Positions 37,513 through 47,119 of a stretch of 64,000 nucleotides of DNA are shown here, piece by piece; within the stretch, counting starts at the first letter, position 1; each line of letters opens with the position of its first letter. The stretch lies in the NCBI GenBank assembly GCA_963849955.1, contig CAWKJU010000001.1:286907-350906 (forward strand). The letters run 5' to 3'. The position numbers and the translations under genes were made by a program. The DNA is from CAWFGW01 sp963849955 (GTDB lineage: Bacteria > Bacteroidota > Bacteroidia > Cytophagales > JAAEPT01). The notes beneath the pieces are model-generated. The model saw only the letters and a program-made list of their open reading frames with translations, was not told the origin of the DNA and made no database searches.

Positions 37513-38414
37513 TTTACTACAAAAAAACCATCATTTCCTTGTGCTTGATAAAGGGGCATGTGGATATATGCATCCCATTCACTTCGGACTTCTTGTCCAT
37601 TATGCATCGCTAATAATTCACCTTTTTTGATGGGTTGAAAGTTTTTGTATCCAGGTTCCATCTTGAAGGTATCTCCGTTATCTAAAGGGTAACGGTACAA
37701 AATCTCAAACGTTTTTTGTCCTTTAGCATTTTCTTTAGAGAAACGGGTAACGCATTCGGGGAAATTGGGCAATAGCGATAAGTCTAAACCACAAGCTTCT
37801 TTGATGACTAGCCAAATCATGCCTTCGTGATTTTCAATAGATTTTTCACTGTCATGCTGACCCGCTTCAAATACAAACCCTGTAATTCCAATTCGACTCT
37901 CATAATGGTCAATACATCCTTTGACTAAATCACTAAAACCCCGAATTATATAGGTAGGAAAACGATGTGCCCACTCATCATTATTATTTACCTCTTGCAC
38001 GGAAATAAATGGATCGGTATCTGCCGAGGTAGTATGACAATCTAAAAAGTATTGTGCTGTAAAATCCTTTTCACGTTGATATTTTGAGATCACATTGATG
38101 ATATCAAACATTTCCCGTTTTTCATGTGAATCAATGGAAAAGTTTTCAATGTTATTGATAGTCCACGTTCTATTCAAATCTTCATCGATATATCGGACTT
38201 TTTGTTGTAATCCACTTCGGTTGCCTGCTATGCCTACAATTTTACCTTGAATAGTAGGTCGAAGTTGATTTAACACTTTAAACACTTTTTCAATAGCGAT
38301 AACTCCACTAGGCTCATTGCCGTGTACACCACCAGTTATAAATAATAAAGGTCCTTTGTTACCAGAAGTATAACAGCCTAGTACGCGTGGGATTTCTTTT
38401 TTTTCTGTATTCAT
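37503..38414 (-). CDS. AstE/AspA-type zinc deacylase-carboxypeptidase
   Basis: 303 residues of the succinylglutamate desuccinylase/aspartoacylase family (M14-like zinc hydrolase). GGVHGNEPSGVIAIEK carries the Zn-binding His and Glu, RYIDEDLNRTW the Arg pair, and YFLDCHTTSADTDPF the third Zn ligand. KPL-like C terminus with a beta-barrel (KKGELLAMHNGQEV). Third gene of a three-gene unit with an ATP-grasp ligase and a DUF1704 peptidase. No arginine-catabolism genes are nearby, so AstE activity proper is unlikely; removal of an N- or C-terminal residue is more plausible. Confidence 0.85.
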   Translation of the reverse strand: MNTEKKEIPRVLGCYTSGNKGPLLFITGGVHGNEPSGVIAIEKVFKVLNQLRPTIQGKIVGIAGNRSGLQQKVRYIDEDLNRTWTINNIENFSIDSHEKREMFDIINVISKYQREKDFTAQYFLDCHTTSADTDPFISVQEVNNNDEWAHRFPTYIIRGFSDLVKGCIDHYESRIGITGFVFEAGQHDSEKSIENHEGMIWLVIKEACGLDLSLLPNFPECVTRFSKENAKGQKTFEILYRYPLDNGDTFKMEPGYKNFQPIKKGELLAMHNGQEVRSEWDAYIHMPLYQAQGNDGFFVVKEV

Positions 38415-38444
38415 ATTTATTTTTACTGTTTGTTCGTCAAAAAA

Positions 38445-39494
38445 TTAATTCATAGTTGCCAGTACTTTATTTGGTAGTTGACCATTATACATTTTTTTAT
38501 AAGCCACTTTTCTTTCAATAGAGTCCACTATACTATCAGTAAAGTCAGGTAGACCCAGCTGAGGAAATTTCCGTAGTCCACCTGGGCTGAGTACATTTAT
38601 TTCAATTAACAAATCACCGACAATGTCTAAGCCGACCAAAAAATGTCCGTCTTTAATTAATTTAGGTGATACAATGTCCACAATGCGTTGTATACCATCC
38701 GTCATTTCAACAATGTCAGCGGTGCCACCTTGTGAAAAATTATTACGGAACTCACCTTCCATGCTTTTTCGTTTGATAAGCGCCAAGTACCCGTCTTGTT
38801 CCAATATTTTTCCATTCATCATAAATACACGAATATCGCCTTCACTTACTTTTGGCAGGTACTGCTGCGCGATAATGTATCCTTTGGCTTTAATCGTGTC
38901 AAAAATTTGATTAAAATTTTTCTCCGACTCATCTATAAAATAAACATCCTGGCCACCTGATCCTTCCAGTGGCTTTAAGACCATTTGGTTATTGTTTTCT
39001 TTATAAAATTTTAGCAGTTCATCCTTCTCGCGCGAGATAATGCTATTGGGTTTAATGGAATCGGGTAATTCTTCAAAGTACAGTTTGTCGACAAACGAGT
39101 TGGTTAACCCATAAGCGTCATTTAAAACCAATACACCCATTTGTTGTACAATTCTTCCAAAAGCAATTCCTGCATGTTCTGCCCAATGTCTTTCGTTCGT
39201 TTCTTCTGTTGGGTTATTTCTGATGAACATCACATCAAATTCAGTAACGTCCATGGTCTCTTTTTCCAATTTTCCACTTTGTACATACAACAAGAAGTCT
39301 TCATCCGATTTTTTGGTGAGTTTTTTAGGGAAATGAATGCAGTGTACATTCATTTTAAAGTTGGAATGGAAAGAGAAATCCCCCACATTCATCAAATAAA
39401 TTTCATGACCTCGGTCATACGATTTTTTCATTATAGCGACCGTGGTACCGCATTTTTCGGTCATAATGTCGTTTATTATAAAACATAGTTTCAT
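38445..39494 (-). CDS. ATP-grasp ligase (GshB/RimK-like)
   Basis: 349 residues. N-terminal pre-ATP-grasp (MKLCFIINDIMTEKCGTTVA), then the ATP-grasp core: MVLKPLEGSGGQDVYFIDES near 173, QQYLPKVSEGDIRVFMMNGK, GHFLVGLDIVGDLLIEINVL and SPGG. Glutathione-synthetase-like sequence, but no gshA is close and this lineage rarely makes glutathione, so it more likely ligates an amino acid to a peptide or small molecule. Overlaps the DUF1704 gene by four bases and precedes the AstE-like gene by 30. Confidence 0.85.
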   Translation of the reverse strand: MKLCFIINDIMTEKCGTTVAIMKKSYDRGHEIYLMNVGDFSFHSNFKMNVHCIHFPKKLTKKSDEDFLLYVQSGKLEKETMDVTEFDVMFIRNNPTEETNERHWAEHAGIAFGRIVQQMGVLVLNDAYGLTNSFVDKLYFEELPDSIKPNSIISREKDELLKFYKENNNQMVLKPLEGSGGQDVYFIDESEKNFNQIFDTIKAKGYIIAQQYLPKVSEGDIRVFMMNGKILEQDGYLALIKRKSMEGEFRNNFSQGGTADIVEMTDGIQRIVDIVSPKLIKDGHFLVGLDIVGDLLIEINVLSPGGLRKFPQLGLPDFTDSIVDSIERKVAYKKMYNGQLPNKVLATMN

Positions 39495-41359
39495 TGTGTT
39501 AATTTATAAAGTGGAAGACCATTTCTAACGTTGTTTATCTTTTCATCGAACCCGCTTAATTCTAAATATCGTGGTAGGATAGTGGCTGGTTTTATGATGT
39601 TTCTATCGGTTAATTCTTTAATAAGGCTGACATGCTCAATGGCAAATTTCCCCGAGAGGAGACAAGTGATGTCTCCACCCTGCATGATAAATTCTTTCAC
39701 CTGAACTAGTCCTTTCAGGTAAATAATGTCTTTCATAAAACCACCTCCCTGAAATACTCGTGTAGTGATATTGAAAGCAGTTTTGTCCGCAAAGCCGTAA
39801 TCGTGATGTAACAGGTGAAAAAGATGTTTAAAGTCGCACCCGTTTTTTATGGCTTCACCAGCAATTACGCGACCTGCAATGGTTCGAAGTCTGTTGGCTG
39901 AGAGGCCGCCACATAAGTACTCTGAAAAAACGGCAAGCCCTTCTTGCAAAGCATCATAATCGGCCCATCCAATGGCCATTTGATATAGGGGCTGTTGTTT
40001 ACCATTAAAATAAGTGAGTACGTGTGTTCCAATTTCATGTTGAATAAGAGCATGCGCATCCTGTTCCGTCATTGTTGAATCGGAGGGCAAATACAATTCA
40101 CCTTTAGACACCATTAAAATATTAATGTCGTCACGGATATGAATTTTACTGGAAAAATCAGCACATTGATTTTTAAAATAATCAAATTCTTGTCGAGCTA
40201 ATTTGGCAAACTGATTGGCATCAATGAGGTCTTCGGACGGTGAAGTTGGCTCTTCAGGAAGATTATTTAAGATTGATTTGGCTTCATGAACTAGTGACTG
40301 ATCCAAGCCACGATAAAGACGGATACTTCGGTGTAAAAAACCAGGCGTACCCCGTTCTTTGAGCATGGTTAATTCCTGATCAATTTCTTCTCGTTTTTCA
40401 TCAAACAAATAAGAAAGCGCAGGGTCATCAATATCTTCAATTTTTAAATTAAAAAGCTTCCTCTTTAAAAGGTTAGGGTCAATGGGCATGAACCGGTAAT
40501 GGTAGTCATGTAAATCTTTAAAGCCTGAAGCAAAAAAATGTTTTTTAATCTCCGCAACATTGGTCGGGGACACCAATAGTAAAAAATGATAGGCCGATTG
40601 TATTTCAAAAATTCCCTTGTCGATTTTAAATACATGCTCATCAATTTTTCGTTTCCCTAATGCGGTATAGCTTGTTATATCACTGGAGGTTTGCACTCTA
40701 GCAAAATGATGCATGGCTTTTTGAATGGCCTTTATGAGTGAATTTTTAAAGCGTTGGAAGTAGAAAGGATATATGTTGCCTTCTTCAGATATAAAGACTT
40801 GAGGAATCTCAAGTTGTAAGAACTGAGCACCAGATTGTTCAAGTTTTTTTAAATCTAGTATGGTGTGTTTATTAGAGTCTTTATAGTTTTCAACTTCTAC
40901 GGAAAGAAAAGTGTCTTCGCGGTTAGTTTCTAACTGGATGAGTTCTTGTTCCAGGTCTTGTAGTGCGATACGGGATTTTTCGATGTTTCCCATAATCTTA
41001 AACCGCTGAATCCCTTTTTGACCTTTTATAAACTCAAAAATTAAAAATGAGCCGAATCGATCAGCCATTTTTTCGGAGAGTTGAGAACATAATTGTTGAT
41101 AAAATTCCCCGTTTCCCTCGGGGATAATTAAATAAGAAGCCATGCTCTTGACGATACGAAGCGTAGTATCATCATTTTCTATTTTATGATAGACGATGAT
41201 AAATGGGAGTTGATGTTCTAAAAAAAGCTCTCCGTTGTTCGGTAATTGATGAAATGTTCTAGACCTACTGTCAAATTGTACAAAAATATCCTCTAATACT
41301 GTGTCGTTTATTGTTTCAGTCATTCTACTCGTTAAAGTTTTTGAATAACGAAACCGCAA
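39491..41359 (-). CDS. DUF1704 / QEGLA-motif metallopeptidase
   Basis: 622 residues. The C-terminal half carries ALIQHEIGTHVLTYFNGKQQ (HExxxH zinc site near residue 441) and DALQEGLAVFSEYL, the QEGLA motif. Annotated in databases as flavohaemoglobin-expression-modulating, but the family also includes the eukaryotic tyrosine carboxypeptidase MATCAP, so a C-terminal exopeptidase is the better guess. The N-terminal ~250 residues (N-terminal AstE-independent region) contain VQFDSRSRTFHQLPNNGELF. First gene of the operon with the ATP-grasp and AstE-like genes. Frame intact. Confidence 0.88.
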   Translation of the reverse strand: MRFRYSKTLTSRMTETINDTVLEDIFVQFDSRSRTFHQLPNNGELFLEHQLPFIIVYHKIENDDTTLRIVKSMASYLIIPEGNGEFYQQLCSQLSEKMADRFGSFLIFEFIKGQKGIQRFKIMGNIEKSRIALQDLEQELIQLETNREDTFLSVEVENYKDSNKHTILDLKKLEQSGAQFLQLEIPQVFISEEGNIYPFYFQRFKNSLIKAIQKAMHHFARVQTSSDITSYTALGKRKIDEHVFKIDKGIFEIQSAYHFLLLVSPTNVAEIKKHFFASGFKDLHDYHYRFMPIDPNLLKRKLFNLKIEDIDDPALSYLFDEKREEIDQELTMLKERGTPGFLHRSIRLYRGLDQSLVHEAKSILNNLPEEPTSPSEDLIDANQFAKLARQEFDYFKNQCADFSSKIHIRDDINILMVSKGELYLPSDSTMTEQDAHALIQHEIGTHVLTYFNGKQQPLYQMAIGWADYDALQEGLAVFSEYLCGGLSANRLRTIAGRVIAGEAIKNGCDFKHLFHLLHHDYGFADKTAFNITTRVFQGGGFMKDIIYLKGLVQVKEFIMQGGDITCLLSGKFAIEHVSLIKELTDRNIIKPATILPRYLELSGFDEKINNVRNGLPLYKLTQ

Positions 41360-42098
41360 ATTTAGTGCTAAATGGGTGGTTAGTAGGTGGTGAGCATTAG
41401 GTTTAACTTGTTTGTTTGGTAATTAGGTCTTACTGAAAAAGTCAAAGGATGTGCTAATGCTTAATTTTGAGTGTAATGGTTATCTCCATTTTCTCTTTAC
41501 TTTTTCCCTAGATGAAAAAGTAACAAAATCCCGATACATATCGGGACAAGGCTTCATAAAAAACACTAAAATTGGGTGAGTTTAGCTAAAACAAAACAAA
41601 CTCGCCACCACCTTCATCTCTTTAAAACACGATTTTCACTTTGGCTCAAACAGTGTTTTGTTTTTAAACGCTAAATTCACCCAATTTCTTCACGTGTTTT
41701 TTAAAATGCCGAAGCATGGGTTTATGCTTGTTTTCCTCAATATAAATGCAGTTAAATAATAGTGTTTGTAACTATCTCTTTGATTTTTAATTGTTTAATG
41801 GTTCTTTATTTACAATAGATCATCTGATTAACCTTTCGATTACAGGCGAGCTTATTTTTTGCGTTTCATGTGACGATTTGGGAATGTGAAAAGGATATGA
41901 AATGTGCGTCCTAGTGCAGTTAACACTAGTCGACCTAATCGTCTAGATTTTTGTTTCCTTTTTATCAATGAAAAAGGAAAAGCCCAGGCGGCTTGAGCCG
42001 AATGCATCTAAAAGATATAAACTAACACTATTGAACAGGGCGACTATTTTTAACAATAAAGTTACCTGTAAACATTGATCAATCAGAATAGAAAAGTG
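41360..42098. other. Non-coding region holding repeat V1
   Basis: 740 bases without a gene between the DUF1704 gene and the polyketide cluster. It contains repeat V1 (listed separately) and, at 41902-41917, ATGTGCGTCCTAGTGC, whose reverse complement recurs at 58127-58142 beside the second copy. The rest is AT-rich with no motif I can name. Confidence 0.6.
41432..41771 (+). repeat. Structured intergenic repeat, copy V1
   Basis: About 340 bases nearly identical to 57779-58101. Inside is a long imperfect inverted repeat: ATTGGGTGAGTTTAGC (about 41571-41586) against GCTAAATTCACCCAAT (about 41681-41696), extended by TAAAACAAAACA against TGTTTTGTTTTTA. Copy V2 has a C that restores a full pair where V1 has G-U, so the fold looks maintained. 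V1 also has an extra CCCGATACATATCGGGAC. No ORF; a structured RNA or non-autonomous element. Confidence 0.8.
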
Positions 42099-43209
42099 TT
42101 AGAATGGACTTCCATGTGTTTGTTTAATCACACTTTTTGCCAGGGCTGGGAAAACATGGAACAACTCAATTGTTCTGTTGGATAAAAAGGGATATTCTGA
42201 AAGCTTTTGGAGGTAACGACTTAATTTTATTCTGTTGGCATATTCATTCTCCCAAAATTGTTGATAGGAATGTTCTAAGTGGTTGCGCTCAATTTCTCCT
42301 TTAAAGTAGCGATCTATATTTGCTGATAAATGGGCTGCGGAGCGCAACGCCATGCTCATTCCATTTCCTGTTACGGGTGCCATGCTGCCGGCAGCATCGC
42401 CTAAATAAAAAACGTGATCTGCAATGGGGTCTTTAATGCGAAAATTTATTCCGCTTACCGTGACAGGCTCCTTTAGGAGGAACTCTGCGGTGGTAAAGAG
42501 GTGTTCGAGTTGACTGTTTTGAAACAAGAAAGTGCTTTCTAATTCAGGGATACTGCCAGCAGCTTTTAGTTTTTCTGCATTGACAATATAACACAAACAG
42601 GATTTGTCTTCTTCAATATTAGAGATGCCACAATACCCTCCAGGGAAGTTGTGAATTTCAATTAAATCGGGTTTTCGAGGGACTTGCACATGGTATTTGA
42701 TGCCCACATAATTGGTTTTTATGGGCTTTTGTACCTCCCTGATTGTCCTTAAATTTGATTTCCTTCCTGTAGCGTTACAAACCAAAGAAGCCGTGTTTAT
42801 ACCCGCAGTGGAGTCGATAGTAAAATTGGAGTGTTCCTGTGTAACGGCTGTTGCTTTGGTATTAAGTGAAAAGATCACTCCCAGCGCTAGGGCTTCTTTG
42901 TAAAGCAAGTCTTCTAATAAGTATCTGCTAATCCCAAAACCGCCCAAGGTCAAGGTTGGTGGTGAATGATTTGTGTTTACCCGAAGTCAGTTTGAATTCA
43001 TTGATGAAAGGTAAATCGAGTTGTTTGAGGGGTGGGCAGAGCTCTAATAAATAGCGGTGCGATTCCATGGAAATGTACTCCCCACACACTTTATGTCTCG
43101 GGTATTTACCTTTTTCGATGACTAAAACGGTATAACCGCTTTTTTTTAAGTCAACGGCTAATGCCAAGCCAGCTAAGCCACCTCCGATTATGATTACATC
43201 ATACGTCAT
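42099..43209 (-). CDS. FAD-dependent oxidoreductase (geranylgeranyl-reductase-like), one +1 frameshift
   Basis: Flavoprotein of the GGR/FixC-like family, last in the polyketide cluster. DVIIIGGGLAGLALAVDLKK is the FAD site; HKVCGEYISMES follows, and DHVFYLGDAAGSMAPVTGNG is the second FAD motif near the middle of the C-terminal half. The frame shifts +1 at CTT G (plus 42945-42948): skipping one G gives NLDLGGFGISRYLLED, as in the family. Start ATG 43209 overlaps the methyltransferase stop by four bases. Restored ~369 residues. Probably reduces or hydroxylates the prenyl or aromatic part of the product. Confidence 0.85.
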
Positions 43210-43902
43210 TTTTCAGCAATTACAATATAACGAAATGCCCAGCTCCACTTCACGGAATAGGAAGTAAAACCCGCTTGTTGAAGCAACGAAATTAATTCGT
43301 GTTTTTTGAACCCTCTTTTTACGGAAAGGGGCGCGTCATTTTTGACTAAATAGGATTTTGAAAATAAGGCAGTAAGCCATTTTATGCTGTAATAGGCTAA
43401 AAAATGGCGATGCAAATCATTCGCAAGAATAATACAGTGGTGTTTCCGCGCAAATTGAAACAGACCTACAATCTGTTCATCCGTCAAGGTGGTGTAAAAA
43501 CAGGCTGCAATGGATGACATCAATCGTTTCAAGAAGATCAGCGGAGATGTTTTGATAATCATCACAAATGAGTGTGGTGTTGGGATATGCTTTTAAGTTG
43601 TCTGTCGCGTAGTTGATGCAATCTTGTTTTAAATCCACCCCGTAGAAATTGAGGTTTAAATTGCGTTTATCGCTGTAGGCTGCCAGCTTTTTAATGGAGT
43701 CGCCACCGCCAAAACCGATATCTAAGACTGTTTTGATGGTGTGTTTTTTAAGAATCGCTGCTAACCCTCGAAAGGAAACCAAGTAGCCCCCCAGTAAGTT
43801 ATTGATAACATGTAGTTCGTGTAAATTTTGATAAAGATCGTTGGTCGGGATCTTATCGTGATCCAATAACTCTTTTTCGTACGATCTATACGTGAACTGC
43901 AT
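43206..43902 (-). CDS. SAM-dependent methyltransferase, one +1 frameshift
   Basis: Class I methyltransferase in the polyketide cluster. VLDIGFGGGDSIKKLA is the SAM motif I, NFYGVDLKQDCINYA motif II, and DVIHCSLFLHHL motif IV. The frame shifts +1 at CTT G (plus 43485-43488): skipping G gives HHLTDEQIVGLFQFA, which fits other members of the family exactly. Starts at ATG 43902 within the end of the PKS gene (17-base overlap). Restored ~232 residues. Likely O- or C-methylates the aromatic product. Confidence 0.88.
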
Positions 43903-45060
43903 GATTTAAAAATGCGTTTGGTAGGGTTCTTTTTGTTGAAGTGGTAACATAAGAAAAAAGAATCATTTCAATGGTTAAACCTGGTCCAAAAGCACAGCTA
44001 AACAGGGTTGAATCTGCTGATGTTTCATCTTTCTTTAATTTTTTAAACAGTCTGCTTAAGATAAATAGGATGGTAGGGGACGACATGTTGCCATATTGTT
44101 TTAACACCTCAATGGAATCAGCCACTTGCTCGTCTGTTAACTGGAGACTGTTTTTTACGGCTTCCACAATTTTAATTCCGCCCGGGTGAATCGCCCAATA
44201 ATCGACCATGGAAGCGGGTACAGGTAGAAAATCATCTACAGCAGCATGAATGTTTTCTTTAATTTTGCCGACAATTTTTTTGCTTAAATACATTCTAAAA
44301 GCAGTGGAAGAAATGTCCCACGTCATCAAATCGCGGGTGTTGGGTATTGATGCTGTGCCTATGGCATCGATGTTGAGCATGGGGCGGTTGGAGGTATGCG
44401 GGCTTTTTTCGCCACAAACAATGGCAGCAGCAGCTCCATCAGCAAATAGGAGGTTGGCTAAAATATCTTCGTTTTCTTCTGAAGGATTAAAATGTAACGT
44501 TGACAAGTTCCACACACACAATCAGCACGCATGCTTTGGGGTCCGATTTCGCAATGTGGTTGGCATGTTTTAAAGCTTTAATGGCGGCATAACAGCCCAG
44601 CAAAGTTAATCGCTAATTTTTCCACCTGCTCAAGGTGATAGTGTTCTGCCAATAAAAACTCCAACCCAGGAGCAAATACGCCAGTACAACTTACGGTGAT
44701 GAAATGGGTGACTTCTGAAGTCGTGAGTTTGGTCTGTGCTAAAACCTTATCAATCGCTTGCGTTGCCAGCGGGAGTGTTTTTTGTTTGTACACTTCCATT
44801 CTTTTCTCTACTGCGGGCACATAATTATCAGTAGAAAATAATTCAGCAGCCTCAGGATTGCTAAAATCAGCAATGCAGCTGTATCGGTTTAAGATTTTTG
44901 TTTTATCATTAAAAATGGAAATTTTTTTGCGGGTAAGGAACTGCGAAAAAGTTGACGAGTTTGTATTTGAAGCAATAGCCTTGGTATAAAAATCTACGAG
45001 GTTTTCTTTGGTAATCAGATGCTCGGGTACTGCAGTAGCTATGTCAATCAAATAACTCAT
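43886..45060 (-). CDS. Type III polyketide synthase (chalcone/stilbene synthase-like), two +1 frameshifts
   Basis: Condenses an acyl starter with malonyl-CoA units to a pyrone, resorcinol or phloroglucinol. THFITVSCTGVFAPGLE carries the nucleophile Cys; after the breaks LLFADGAAAAIVCGEKS, WAIHPGGIKIVEAV (catalytic His) and YGNMSSPTILFIL (catalytic Asn) complete the triad. Two +1 shifts: at TTT G (plus 44601-44604; INFLGCYAAIKAL) and at CTT G (plus 44504-44507; CVELSTLHFNPSEEN). Start ATG 45060, four bases after the UbiA gene. Restored about 391 residues, normal for the family. Confidence 0.92.
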
Positions 45061-45064
45061 ATTT

Positions 45065-46006
45065 CTAATGGATTAAAAGAATTAGAAAATAGAGGTTGTT
45101 GAGGATAGAAGAGAGTACCAACATAATCATCGTATTTTTAAAGTTTACCTGTTCTTCTTTTTTAAAGGATCGTATCGCCCAGATTAAAAAGAATAATGTC
45201 GCGGGAAACATTACAACATGAAAGAGCCAAAAATTGTTTAACGACTGATCCAACCTAAAGCTCAAATATAGGAACAAGGTAGCAAAGCCAAACATTAAAC
45301 CAGAAAACAGAAAGGTACCTCTTTTACCCAGTAAAATACTCAGTGTTCGCACACCATCTTTTGTATCCGCCTCATGCTGATAGATTTGCGTGAGCGGGTA
45401 CATGGTGCCAATCAAAAAGGAGCAGGCAATTGCAGCATAGAGTAGCGGAGGAGTTAAAATATTTAACTGTGGAGAAAGTGCTACAATATTTGCGCAAAAT
45501 ACCCACGCCCCTTGAAAGATAAAGACGACAAAAAAACCAATGATGGGGTACTTCTTAAGACGTATGTTCCTGTTGCTGTAGAGGCGAGAAATAAGGATAT
45601 AAACAAAGACAAACACCGCAAAATACACATCAACCAGTAAGGAGAGTAAGATTGCTGTACCATCAAAAATATTAGCGATTTGAAGTAGTTGTTTAGTCGG
45701 TTTCGGTGGTGCAGCGATTCCACCAATGGGGCCTTCATCATCATCGTGATAGCTGTTGTACCCATTGCTGGAGGGAAATACTAAAACATGCCAGATAAAT
45801 AATAACAAGAAGAACTGGAAATTGAATTCTGGGTGAATGTAATAAAAAGAGAAAAGTGAGACGGGCAATAAAAAAACAGAAAATGGAAAGCGGAGTAGTT
45901 TGATGGTGTCTTTTACGTGGTCCATTTGTATCAAAAATCTAGCGTGATTGATTCTAAAGTTTAATTGGAATTGCATAGTAGAAAAAATAAGTGCAAGTTG
46001 TTTCAT
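45065..46006 (-). CDS. UbiA-family prenyltransferase
   Basis: Membrane enzyme that transfers a prenyl chain to an aromatic acceptor; eight or nine helices over 313 residues. The first Asp-rich motif is NGYNSYHDDDEGPIGG, the second YQHEADTKDGVRTLS. The predicted start at 46006 gives a ~30-residue extension; an internal ATG at about 45925 (MDHVKDTIKLLRFPF) is the more usual beginning. Lies between the cluster's first methyltransferase and the PKS, so the likely acceptor is the PKS product. Frame intact. Confidence 0.9.
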   Translation of the reverse strand: MKQLALIFSTMQFQLNFRINHARFLIQMDHVKDTIKLLRFPFSVFLLPVSLFSFYYIHPEFNFQFFLLLFIWHVLVFPSSNGYNSYHDDDEGPIGGIAAPPKPTKQLLQIANIFDGTAILLSLLVDVYFAVFVFVYILISRLYSNRNIRLKKYPIIGFFVVFIFQGAWVFCANIVALSPQLNILTPPLLYAAIACSFLIGTMYPLTQIYQHEADTKDGVRTLSILLGKRGTFLFSGLMFGFATLFLYLSFRLDQSLNNFWLFHVVMFPATLFFLIWAIRSFKKEEQVNFKNTMIMLVLSSILNNLYFLILLIH

Positions 46007-46021
46007 GTTAGTTCAGTTTAT

Positions 46022-46807
46022 TTACGACTTCGGATAGCCAACCAGGTAAGTGATATGCATTCCAAAGCCACTTTTCTTTTTTCCTGCTTTCCAGGTATAG
46101 TTGGTGTTATCCACTTCTTGTGCCAATTTCAATAATTGATTCGGATGATATAAGCGGGTGATGGATACTATGCCATCCCACATGGTGCAAAACGGAATGA
46201 TGGGGATAAGGTAGGTGAAGACTAATCGTGAAAAACGAAACGGTTTAAAGAAGGGGGTGAGAAAGAAAAACGTGATGGGTTGAAAAATCAAAATGAAAAA
46301 GATCGCTAAGATGTTTTTATCGCCACCATCAAATATGCCGATGCCTGCTTTTGAATCGACAGCATCTTTTAACACTTTTTTAGTGAATGCCTCATCAAAA
46401 TGATGGATGCCAGAAAATATCGTTCTAAACCCGGTGAGTGACTGGTCCACTTGGCCAGCATCTACTGATTCCGCGGAATAAGAAATTCCACCCTGAGTTT
46501 TCTGCTCCAAAAAAGTGTAAGCACTTACATTGGGAAATTTGTCGGTGAGGATGATGCGAATAGTATCGTTGGATTGTTCATTTAATCCTTTATACACTTG
46601 CTCAATAGAACCACCACCACCCGAACATAAATCGATGATTTGAGACGTATTGGTGTTTTTCATTCCCTCCAAAATCAGTGGAATGATGGGTTGATAAAAC
46701 TGAACCAGAGAAATTAAATAACGCAAGTAGTCCGTCATGCTCTCACGAATGGTGTTGGGGAACCAGGAGAGGTCTTCAAATTCAAAAAGGTATTGACGTA
46801 ATTTCAT
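46022..46807 (-). CDS. Class I SAM-dependent methyltransferase, first gene of cluster
   Basis: 261 residues from ATG 46807 (MKLRQYLFEFEDLSWFPNTI). SQIIDLCSGGGGSIEQVYKG is the SAM motif I; IRIILTDKFPNVSAYTFLEQ and GIHHFDEAFTKKVLKDAV follow. Two hydrophobic segments near the C terminus (IFFILIFQPITFFFLTPFF; LVFTYLIPIIPFCTM) suggest membrane association, as expected for an enzyme acting on prenyl-lipid-like products. 15 bases before the UbiA gene. Frame intact. Confidence 0.85.
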   Translation of the reverse strand: MKLRQYLFEFEDLSWFPNTIRESMTDYLRYLISLVQFYQPIIPLILEGMKNTNTSQIIDLCSGGGGSIEQVYKGLNEQSNDTIRIILTDKFPNVSAYTFLEQKTQGGISYSAESVDAGQVDQSLTGFRTIFSGIHHFDEAFTKKVLKDAVDSKAGIGIFDGGDKNILAIFFILIFQPITFFFLTPFFKPFRFSRLVFTYLIPIIPFCTMWDGIVSITRLYHPNQLLKLAQEVDNTNYTWKAGKKKSGFGMHITYLVGYPKS

Positions 46808-47119
46808 TGTTAGGTGTTGGTTAGTTGATCGACTTGTCCTCGATTTATTACCTGATGCCAAAGGTAGGTGTTTACGAATGAACCTGAGTTCGATTCTAAA
46901 ACAAGTTCGTCATGCCAGAAAATAAAGGTTTAACTTTTCTTACACCTTTATTTATCAGGCATCTCAAGGATTCGAAGCCGAAATAGTAATTAACTATGGG
47001 GTGTTTATATTAAATCCGCTTGTTTAGCGACTTATTCAATAATTATTAGTCGAACTCAGGTAATAAACAATTTTTAACTGAGGGTGTTTCAAAAAATAAG
47101 TTGATTTTCTTTTGGGGCT
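46808..47119. other. Intergenic region left of the cassette-like array
   Basis: Holds the cluster promoter on the minus strand. CATGCCAGAAAATAAAGG with CCTTTATTTATCAGGCAT (about 46912-46966) forms a stem, ending in a T-rich region on the plus strand. No coding frame. Confidence 0.4.
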
